Assembly: GCA_030830595.1 (NCBI GenBank)
Contig: JAURMS010000338.1
Span: 1 to 5,034, forward strand
Length of the DNA stretch: 5,034 nt
From: Gammaproteobacteria bacterium
Lineage (GTDB): Bacteria > Pseudomonadota > Gammaproteobacteria > Steroidobacterales > Steroidobacteraceae
Direction: 5' to 3'
Shown: piece after piece, positions 1-4,855 of the stretch
Numbering within the stretch: position 1 is the first letter of the stretch
How the letters are laid out: every line of letters begins with the position of its first letter
Translations under genes and position numbers: made by a program
Notes under the pieces: generated by a model
Seen by the model: the letters and a program-made list of their open reading frames with translations, nothing else
The model's database searches: none
Told to the model about the DNA's origin: nothing

Positions 1-1
1 G

Positions 2-130
2 CCAGTCTCCTTCGAGATTCCCCTGGTCCAGTATTCCGACCACCTCCCCCTGGTGTTCGATTTCGAGGTGCGGGCGCCCGCTGAGCGGCGTCACGTTAAG
101 GCGAGGATCACAGCCGGCGAGGCCGTCTAG
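2..130 (+). CDS. EEP (endonuclease/exonuclease/phosphatase) family protein, C-terminal fragment
   Basis: An open frame enters from the left edge and ends at the TAG at 128-130, giving 42 residues of a longer protein whose start is outside the window. Residues 11-17 read YSDHLPL. The Ser-Asp-His-x-Pro motif is the C-terminal catalytic signature of the EEP superfamily (exonuclease III, DNase I, sphingomyelinase-like and phosphoinositide phosphatase-like proteins), in which the His and Asp take part in metal-assisted phosphodiester hydrolysis. A beta-strand-like stretch (LVFDFEV) follows, as is usual in the family, then a charged tail rich in Arg and Lys. The substrate cannot be told from this part; it could be a nuclease or a phosphatase. 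It reads in the same direction as the next gene, whose own promoter lies in the 42-base gap. Family call is fairly sure; function is unknown. Confidence 0.72.
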   Translation, partial: PVSFEIPLVQYSDHLPLVFDFEVRAPAERRHVKARITAGEAV

Positions 131-151
131 CCTCAAGGTGCGGACCCCGAT

Positions 152-173
152 TGCTATGCTAAAATCGCCCGGA
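152..173 (+). promoter_or_regulatory. Extended -10 promoter directly at the start codon of the CNB-rhodanese gene
   Basis: Two overlapping extended -10 elements (pattern TGnTATAAT) are visible: TGCTATGCT at 152-160 and TGCTAAAAT at 157-165. The second matches TATAAT at five of six bases. I see no good -35 element at the proper distance, which is typical of extended -10 promoters. Transcription from the second element would begin about seven bases after 165, at or next to the A of the ATG at 173. The first would leave a leader of about six bases. No Shine-Dalgarno sequence precedes the ATG, which agrees with a leaderless or nearly leaderless mRNA. The transcription start is inferred from spacing only. 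Confidence 0.55.
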
Positions 174-1237
174 TGTCTCAAAAACTGGTCAGCCCCAACA
201 TCCTGAAGGATTATTCGCCGCTCGACGGCCTGAAGCGCGAGAACCTTTTGGCGCTCGGCCGCAAAACGGTCGCCCAGTCGCTGGAAAGCGGTCGGACCCT
301 GTTCCGGGAGGGGGACACCGATAAGAGGGTGTACTACCTGCTGTCCGGGGTAGTCGAGATCTGCCTGGGTAAGGACACCGTGGCAACCATCCAGAGTGGC
401 GGCAAGGAAGGCCGCAACCCCATTGCGCCAAGCCATCCTCGGCGGTTCACCGTCCGTGCCCTGACCGACATCGAGTACTTCACGGTCGATGGCGACATGC
501 TGGACCTGCTGTTGACCTGGGACCAGACCGGCACCTACGAGGTGGGCGAGATCAGCACCGGTCAGGAGCACTCCAAGGAAGACGACTGGATGACCTCCCT
601 CCTCCAGACCAAGGCCTTTCACCGGATTCCGCCCGCGAACATTCAGGGACTGTTCCTGGGCATGGAGCGAGTCAACGTTTCCGCAGGGGACGTGGTCATC
701 AAGCAGGGCGAGGTGGGCGACTACTTCTATGTGATCGTCAAGGGCCAGTGTGTCGTGACCCGTGAGACCCCGCTCAACCGCGAGGGCATCCGGCTGGCAG
801 AACTCGGGGTCGGTGAATCCTTTGGCGAGGAGGCCCTGGTGTCAGACGCGCCCAGGAACGCCACGGTCACCATGGTGTCCGACGGCGCCCTGATGCGTCT
901 CAGCAAGGCAGAGTTCAATTCATTGTTGACCGAGCCACTGCTGAAGCGGGTGTCGCTCGCCGAGGCTCAGGCGCTGGTGAAATCGGGTGGCGCCTGGCTG
1001 GATGTGCGTCTGCCCAGCGAATTCGACAATTTTCATCTGGAAGGCGCCGTCAGCGTACCGCTCTATTTCCTGAGGATGAAGCTCTCCAGCTTCAATATGG
1101 GAACGCCGATCGTGGTGGTCTGCGACACCGGTAGCCGCAGCTCCGCTGCCGCTTATCTCCTGAGTGAGCGCGGTTTCGAAGCTTCTTGCCTGGAGGGCGG
1201 GCTGATCGGTAACCGTTTAGGGCCTTCCGTTGATTAG
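173..1237 (+). CDS. Tandem cyclic-nucleotide-binding domain protein with C-terminal rhodanese domain
   Basis: This 354-residue cytosolic protein has no signal peptide, membrane segment or helix-turn-helix. Residues about 15-125 form a CNB-type beta-roll (FREGD at 44-48, YYLLSG at 54-59) that lacks a recognisable phosphate-binding cassette. Residues about 140-255 form a second CNB domain with IKQGE at 176-180 and an intact cassette, FGEEALVSDAPRNAT at 217-231, in which Glu219 and Arg228 occupy the ribose- and phosphate-contacting positions. Residues about 260-345 form a single rhodanese domain: LDVRLPSEF at 276-284, GAVSVP at 291-296, and the active-site loop CDTGSRS at 317-323, with Cys317 as the expected persulfide carrier. 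The family-level expectation is sulfurtransfer controlled by cAMP, cGMP or a related ligand; the ligand and the sulfur acceptor are unknown. The start at 173 fits the promoter and the beginning of the first domain, although no ribosome binding site is present. The rhodanese tail is short and lacks the usual Trp after GGL. Confidence 0.9.
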   Translation: MSQKLVSPNILKDYSPLDGLKRENLLALGRKTVAQSLESGRTLFREGDTDKRVYYLLSGVVEICLGKDTVATIQSGGKEGRNPIAPSHPRRFTVRALTDIEYFTVDGDMLDLLLTWDQTGTYEVGEISTGQEHSKEDDWMTSLLQTKAFHRIPPANIQGLFLGMERVNVSAGDVVIKQGEVGDYFYVIVKGQCVVTRETPLNREGIRLAELGVGESFGEEALVSDAPRNATVTMVSDGALMRLSKAEFNSLLTEPLLKRVSLAEAQALVKSGGAWLDVRLPSEFDNFHLEGAVSVPLYFLRMKLSSFNMGTPIVVVCDTGSRSSAAAYLLSERGFEASCLEGGLIGNRLGPSVD

Positions 1238-1274
1238 ATGAGCGGGTAACCCGGGACGGCCTCTCGGATCCTAC

Positions 1275-1303
1275 TTGCTTCCCAGCCCGTTGCTGATCAT
1301 TAT
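1275..1303 (+). promoter_or_regulatory. Possible sigma-70-type promoter for the HIRAN-like gene
   Basis: TTGCTT at 1275-1280 (three of six bases of TTGACA) and CATTAT at 1298-1303 (four of six bases of TATAAT) are separated by 17 bases. The surrounding stretch, about 1290-1325, is clearly more AT-rich than the genes on each side. Transcription would start near 1310 and leave a leader of about 44 bases. The match is modest, and the gene could also be read through from the gene upstream. Confidence 0.3.
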
Positions 1304-1340
1304 GTCAACTCGAATCAGGATTCCGTTAAGAGGATCCTTC

Positions 1341-1349
1341 GAGGGAAGG
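1341..1349 (+). promoter_or_regulatory. Ribosome binding site deciding between GTG 1351 and ATG 1354
   Basis: GAGGGAAGG is a purine-rich Shine-Dalgarno sequence. Its GAGG (1341-1344) lies six bases before the GTG at 1351 and nine bases before the ATG at 1354; both spacings are workable. I prefer ATG because it is the stronger start codon and costs only one residue. Confidence 0.5.
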
Positions 1350-1353
1350 CGTG

Positions 1354-1719
1354 ATGACTCGGCAGATGTTCACACTGACCGGCCAGAGCTACCAGGAAAA
1401 GCTCGCAGCGAGACATTGCGTGGCGGGCATGGAAGCGCGGCTCGAGCCGGAGGTGCAGGGGCCTTCAGGTGCCGAGGCCATCGTGGTCAAGGCTTATTTC
1501 CGTTTTCGGCAGCGTTGGGAGACGATAGGCCGAATCTCCGACTCCCACCGTGACAGCCTGTCTCAAGCGGTTGCAGCCCTCGGAGTTCTGGCGGTCACCA
1601 TCAGCCGAGTGACGCCAAAGCGAGACGGCTATACAGAAGTCACGATCGAACTGAAACAGAAGCCCGTTGCGATTCCGGCTCAAAAACTTGGCCAACTTGG
1701 GGCCGCAGGAGCCGCCTAG
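1354..1719 (+). CDS. Small uncharacterised protein with a HIRAN-like sequence pattern
   Basis: This is a 121-residue soluble protein without a signal peptide or membrane segment; a GTG three bases upstream is an alternative start. I do not recognise it as a named family. Its pattern resembles the HIRAN domain, a small beta-barrel that binds DNA 3' ends in HLTF/Rad5 and also occurs alone in bacteria. The matches are an N-terminal strand with LTGQSY (8-13), EP at 31-32, the strand AEAIVVKAYF (40-49), then ETIGRIS (56-62) followed by a helix-like SHRDSLSQAVAAL (64-76), and a final strand pair around VTISRV (81-86) and TEVTIEL (94-100). The usual Asn-Pro-x-Asp signature before the AI-V strand is replaced by residues around QGPSG, so classical DNA-end binding is doubtful. 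The C-terminal 20 residues look disordered (Ala, Gly, Gln, Pro). The gene is convergent with pilZ. Coding status is supported by the ribosome binding site, the organised strand/helix pattern and the lack of a better frame here; the HIRAN call is inference. Confidence 0.72.
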   Translation: MTRQMFTLTGQSYQEKLAARHCVAGMEARLEPEVQGPSGAEAIVVKAYFRFRQRWETIGRISDSHRDSLSQAVAALGVLAVTISRVTPKRDGYTEVTIELKQKPVAIPAQKLGQLGAAGAA

Positions 1720-1787
1720 GTCATTTTGAGCCGCGGGGGCCGCTCACTCACGGCAACATGGCGTGGTACAGCCGTCTTCCGGGGTGG
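1720..1787. other. Convergent intergenic region without a clear terminator
   Basis: These 68 bases separate the stops of the HIRAN-like gene (plus) and pilZ (minus). A GC-rich inverted repeat lies at about 1727-1744: either GAGC/GCTC with a ten-base loop, or GCGG/CCGC with a three-base loop, but not both at once. No T-run follows on either strand, so I do not call an intrinsic terminator. tatD, which often follows pilZ, is not present. Confidence 0.45.
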
Positions 1788-2138
1788 CTACATCGTATGG
1801 GTCTGTTTGTCTCCGCCGATCGCGCCAGCCAGATAAGCCTCGATTTTCTTCTGGGTCATCCCACGATCCTGCTCGCTGAACTGCACGCCAATGCCGGCCG
1901 TGCGCTTACCCTGCGCACCCTTCGGCGTCACCCAGATGACCTTGCCGGCCACTGGAATCTTCTCGTTTTCGCCCATCAGGTTGAGCAGCATGAACACCTC
2001 GTCGCCGAGGCGATAGTTGCTGTTAGTGGGGATGAAGAGCCCTCCGTTGCGGACGAAGGGCATGAAGGCAAGGTATAACGCGCTCTTGTCCTTGATGGTC
2101 AAGGTCAGAAGCCCTGGTTTACCGGCCGCACTGCGCAT
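1788..2138 (-). CDS. pilZ: Type IV pilus assembly protein PilZ
   Basis: This 116-residue cytosolic protein is close in length to the 118-residue Pseudomonas PilZ. Diagnostic stretches are LTIKDKSALY (13-22), MPFVRNGGLFIPT (26-38), LGDEVFMLLNL (44-54), PVAGKVIW (62-69), TPKGAQG (71-77), GIGVQF (82-87) and the C-terminal THTM (113-116). This founding type of PilZ lacks the N-terminal RxxxR needed for cyclic-di-GMP binding. From work in Pseudomonas and Xanthomonas it is known to promote pilus biogenesis, probably through the PilB ATPase and FimX-type proteins. I start it at the ATG 2136-2138: it shares one base with the holB stop (TGATG) and has AAGGAGAGG upstream at about 2148-2156. An upstream ATG at 2204 would add 22 residues unlike known PilZ and a long overlap with holB. 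It is the last gene of the operon. The pilus machinery itself is not in the window. Confidence 0.95.
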   Translation of the reverse strand: MRSAAGKPGLLTLTIKDKSALYLAFMPFVRNGGLFIPTNSNYRLGDEVFMLLNLMGENEKIPVAGKVIWVTPKGAQGKRTAGIGVQFSEQDRGMTQKKIEAYLAGAIGGDKQTHTM

Positions 2139-3175
2139 CACCTGTCGCCTCTCCTTGTCCCCTGCCCGGTCGCTGGCAGGAACCCGACCAGCAGGTTTTC
2201 CCACAACAACAGCGGGTTCGCCGGCCCGGCTTCGAGTTGTCGGGCCCGGCGGACCTCGTCTAGCAACCCGAAGCTGCCCCGGATGTTCCGCCCCGCGGCG
2301 GAATTTTTCAAGCGACCGGATGGATTATTGTTAACTTGATCACTCATTTCCCCCTGTTCGCGGATCGCCCGCTGAAGCCGTAATTCCAGCCATTGAAGCC
2401 TGGCGGCAGGGCGGTCCTTGCTCCAGGCCTGAGCCAGCGTCATGGGATCGGGGGTCGTTCTGGAGTCGAACAGTTGGGCCTCCATTTCGGGCCCAACCGG
2501 CTCCCCGGCGCTGGCGGCCTCGATGGCCGCAAAGGGTGCACCCCCGCAGTCCTCCAGGTAGGCAGGCCAGTCAGTGTCTGCGCTCTCGGTAGAGCGCAGC
2601 CAGCGCAGGGCCTCGTCCATCGGAGGTCGGGGTACGTACACGCGTTGGCAGCGGCTTTGGATGGTCGCCGGAATGCGCTCGGTGCGTTGCGCCACGAGGA
2701 TCAGCGCCAGACGCTCGCCCGGTTCTTCAAGCGTTTTTAGAAAAGCGTTGTAACTATTTGTATTCATTGTATCTACTGGGTCGATAATGCCGACCCTGTA
2801 GCCACCCCTGAAACTCTTGCTGGTCAGCGAGACGCTCAGTTCCCGGACCTGCTCTACCTTGATCACGGTGGCCTTGTCCTCGCGTCCCACCCAGTGAAGG
2901 TCTGGATGGGTGCCGGCACTGAACAGGACGCAGTCATCACACTGCCCGCAAGGCTCCAGCCCTTGCTGGCGGCAAAACAGGAGTTGCGCGATCCACCAGG
3001 CCAGCGGGGTCTGACCGCCGCCCGGCGAGCCGTACAGCAGTAGGCCATGCGGGAGACGACCGCCCCGCAGGGCCAAGGCGACCCTCTGCCTGGCGCTGGC
3101 CAGCCAAGGCGTGCTTGCGGCAAGCCCGGCCAGGGCGGCGGCGGGCAACTCAAGGCCCCGATCCGTTTCACTCAT
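2138..3175 (-). CDS. holB: DNA polymerase III subunit delta prime
   Basis: The 345-residue clamp-loader subunit is slightly longer than the 334-residue E. coli protein. It is the rigid stator of the delta-gamma/tau-delta prime complex that loads the beta clamp on DNA. Visible features: RLPHGLLLYG at 40-49; a degenerate P-loop, GSPGGGQTP at 49-57, with Gln where Lys would bind nucleotide; four zinc-binding Cys at 68, 76, 79 and 82; GTHPD at 88-92; the sensor-like LKTLEEP at 146-152; and the SRC motif at 174-176, whose Arg175 should act as the arginine finger for the neighbouring ATPase subunit. The C-terminal collar domain (about 210-335) is less conserved. The start ATG overlaps the tmk stop by eight bases (ATGAGTGA) and has no good ribosome binding site, which suggests translational coupling. 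Two short runs of AT-rich codons (around 2735-2780 and 2305-2365) stand out from the GC-rich gene, but the frame is intact. Confidence 0.95.
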   Translation of the reverse strand: MSETDRGLELPAAALAGLAASTPWLASARQRVALALRGGRLPHGLLLYGSPGGGQTPLAWWIAQLLFCRQQGLEPCGQCDDCVLFSAGTHPDLHWVGREDKATVIKVEQVRELSVSLTSKSFRGGYRVGIIDPVDTMNTNSYNAFLKTLEEPGERLALILVAQRTERIPATIQSRCQRVYVPRPPMDEALRWLRSTESADTDWPAYLEDCGGAPFAAIEAASAGEPVGPEMEAQLFDSRTTPDPMTLAQAWSKDRPAARLQWLELRLQRAIREQGEMSDQVNNNPSGRLKNSAAGRNIRGSFGLLDEVRRARQLEAGPANPLLLWENLLVGFLPATGQGTRRGDR

Positions 3176-3812
3176 GGCTTAAGGTCTCGACCAGCACCGC
3201 CTCGATGCGCTGCTGCACAGTGCCAAGTGGGCCCGAGGCATCCACGATCCGCACGCGCCCGGGTTCGCGCCTGGCAATCTCGAGATAGCCTGCGCGAACA
3301 CGGGCAAAAAATGCCTCGTCCTCCCGCTCAAAACGGTCTTGCGCACCCCCTCGAGCAGACCTCCGCGGCCCGGTGACCGCGGGATCGGCGTCGAGTAGCA
3401 GGGTGAGGTCCGGCCGCCGAGTCCCCTGGGCGATGTCCTCCAGTTGCCGGATCATGCTATTCCCCAATCCCCTGCCCGATCCCTGATAGGCCTCGGTGGC
3501 ATCGGTAAAGCGGTCGCAGATGACCCACTGGCCTGCGGCCAGCGCAGGCTCGATCTTCGCGGCGAGATGCTGGGCACGGGCGGCAAACATCAACAGTAAC
3601 TCGGCCCGCGGGGTCAGGGGCTCGTCCGAGGTAGCCCCATGGAGGACCAGTTCGCGTATGCGCTCTGCCACGGCGGTGCCCCCCGGTTCACGGGTTTCCA
3701 CCACCTGTATACCCCGCGACCTGAGAAATTCAGCAGCGAGCCTGGCCTGGGTGCTCTTGCCGACGCCCTCCACGCCCTCGAAAGTCAGGAACAGCCCCGA
3801 CCGAGCGCTCAC
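3168..3812 (-). CDS. tmk: Thymidylate kinase (dTMP kinase)
   Basis: This 214-residue enzyme phosphorylates dTMP to dTDP with ATP, the committed step shared by the de novo and salvage routes to dTTP. The P-loop is FEGVEGVGKST at 11-21 (Lys19). REPGG at 41-45 and the DRF motif at 100-102, followed by AYQGSGRG at 108-115, are the dTMP-binding and catalytic signatures. The LID region, RRSARGGAQDRFERE at about 150-164, is Arg-rich while the P-loop itself has no Arg, which is the type II (E. coli-like) arrangement. Length is normal. The start codon is GTG at 3810-3812; it overlaps the mltG stop as GTGA and is preceded by a strong GAGGGAGGG ribosome binding site at about 3817-3825. It sits between mltG and holB, and dTTP supply and clamp loading both serve replication. 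Confidence 0.96.
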   Translation of the reverse strand: MSARSGLFLTFEGVEGVGKSTQARLAAEFLRSRGIQVVETREPGGTAVAERIRELVLHGATSDEPLTPRAELLLMFAARAQHLAAKIEPALAAGQWVICDRFTDATEAYQGSGRGLGNSMIRQLEDIAQGTRRPDLTLLLDADPAVTGPRRSARGGAQDRFEREDEAFFARVRAGYLEIARREPGRVRIVDASGPLGTVQQRIEAVLVETLSHE

Positions 3813-4855
3813 CTGCCCTCCCTCGCGCCACGCACGGCCGCAACATGGCGTGCCACGTTTCGATTGTGCTCTGCCAGTGTTTGGGCAAAGTAATGCCGCC
3901 CGTCACCGATGCCGGTGGCCACGAAGAAGATGTAGGGCGTGGGGGTGGGTTGGGTGGCTGCCCTCAGGGATTCCCAGCCTGCCAGCGCGATGGGGGTTGG
4001 CGGCAGGCCGGCTCGCCGATAGGTGTTGTAGGGTCCGTCCTGGTTGAGATGCGCCCGGGTCAGGTTCCCATCGAATGAGGGGCCGAGCCCGTAGATGACG
4101 GTCGGGTCGGTCTGCAGTCGCATGCCTCGCCGCAACCGATTGATGAATACGCCGGAGATCAGGCCACGTTCCTCCGCGGCGCCGGTTTCCTTTTCAACGA
4201 TGGAGGCCAGAATCAGCGCCTCATAGGGTGTCCGGAGGGGTAAGCCGTCGATTCTCTCGCTCCATGCCCGCGAGAGTTGCTCCTCCAGTCGCTCGGCCGC
4301 CTGCTGCAACACGGCGCGGTCGGTGGTTCCCCTCTGGAATCGATAGGTGTCGGGAAAGAACATGCCCTCCGGGTGACTGACCGGCAGCTCCAGTCGGCGT
4401 GCCAGGTCAGCAGGGGCAAGACTGGCCGGAAGGGTCTGGGTGATGGCCGGATGCAGACGGATGGCCTCCAGGGTCTGCCTGAGGTTCCAGCCCTCGAGCA
4501 GGGTCAGTTGATGCAGCACGACCTCACCGGAGACCAGCCGATCCAGTAATTCGGTCGGCGTGGCGCCCGGTCCGATCTCATACTCACCGGCACGAAGCTG
4601 GGTGTCGATACCTCGCCTTCTGGCCTCCCGAATCCAACTTTCCGGGTGCTCAAGCAAGTCTGCGTCGGCCAGTTGCCTGGCAATGGCCCCAAGGGAGCTG
4701 CCTGGCTCGATCAGGATGACGGTTGGGGCCTCAATGGCGGCGATGGGGGTAGCCAGGCGGTGTGCATCCAGGGCGATCAATGCCCACCAAGCGAGGACGG
4801 CAGCGACGGCGGTGACCGCTGCAGCCTTGAGCAGCCGCCTCCTGGCCTCGGTCAT
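3809..4855 (-). CDS. mltG: Endolytic murein transglycosylase MltG (YceG family)
   Basis: The 348-residue inner-membrane enzyme is close in length to E. coli MltG (340). It cuts nascent glycan strands to leave anhydro-muramic ends and is thought to release or terminate new peptidoglycan chains. One N-terminal membrane anchor spans about residues 9-30 after the positive MTEARRRLLK, so the catalytic part lies in the periplasm. A LysM-like segment covers about 42-118 (VILIEPGSSLGAIARQLADA at 46-65). The catalytic domain includes EGMFFPDTY at 163-171; ASIVEKETG at 217-225, with Glu221 aligning with the catalytic Glu218 of E. coli; FINRLRRGMRLQTDPTVIYG at 237-256; YNTY at 276-279; and GLPPTPIA at 283-290. 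The ATG overlaps the fabF stop as ATGA and no clear ribosome binding site precedes it, so coupling to fabF translation is likely. Confidence 0.96.
   Translation of the reverse strand: MTEARRRLLKAAAVTAVAAVLAWWALIALDAHRLATPIAAIEAPTVILIEPGSSLGAIARQLADADLLEHPESWIREARRRGIDTQLRAGEYEIGPGATPTELLDRLVSGEVVLHQLTLLEGWNLRQTLEAIRLHPAITQTLPASLAPADLARRLELPVSHPEGMFFPDTYRFQRGTTDRAVLQQAAERLEEQLSRAWSERIDGLPLRTPYEALILASIVEKETGAAEERGLISGVFINRLRRGMRLQTDPTVIYGLGPSFDGNLTRAHLNQDGPYNTYRRAGLPPTPIALAGWESLRAATQPTPTPYIFFVATGIGDGRHYFAQTLAEHNRNVARHVAAVRGAREGR

Larger units (their letters stand above)
1238..1353. other. Intergenic gap between the CNB-rhodanese and HIRAN-like genes
   Basis: This 116-base gap contains no ORF of note. 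It starts with a perfect short palindrome at 1243-1253 (CGGGT-A-ACCCG). Its one-base centre is too small for a hairpin loop and no T-run follows, so it is not a terminator. The gap also carries a weak promoter-like pair and, at its right end, the ribosome binding site of the next gene. GGATCC occurs at 1266-1271 and 1332-1337, probably by chance. Confidence 0.5.

Noticed and set aside
1266..1337. Two GGATCC copies flanking the intergenic gap as a repeat unit
   Set aside because: The six-base palindrome is the only shared core, and two copies in this distance are compatible with chance.
1727..1744. GC-rich inverted repeat as an intrinsic terminator
   Set aside because: Only four base pairs form in either alternative fold, and no T-run follows on either strand.
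1786..1805. AGCC...GGCT repeat at the pilZ stop as a terminator
   Set aside because: Stems of about four base pairs with a large loop and no T-run do not support termination; chance is enough.
2139..2204. A longer PilZ starting at the ATG at 2204
   Set aside because: The extra 22 residues do not resemble known PilZ N-termini and would overlap holB by 67 bases, while the ATG at 2138 has a good ribosome binding site and the right length.
2017..2334. A plus-strand open frame opposite pilZ and holB
   Set aside because: Both opposite-strand genes are firmly identified; the frame has no ribosome binding site or recognisable protein pattern.
2296..2349. Internal ATG in holB after AGGGGG as a separate small protein start
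   Set aside because: The ATG is in the holB frame, the purine run is only a few bases from it, which is too close for normal initiation, and the downstream part is only the collar-domain end.
3005..3030. The non-canonical P-loop of delta prime as a loss-of-function mutation
   Set aside because: Delta prime does not need to bind ATP; degenerate P-loops are normal in this subunit, and the zinc Cys and SRC motif are intact.
3496..4047. A 183-codon open frame on the plus strand opposite tmk and mltG
   Set aside because: It lies antisense to two clearly conserved genes, its protein has a low-complexity Arg/Ala/Ser-rich look with no motif, and long antisense frames are expected in GC-rich DNA.
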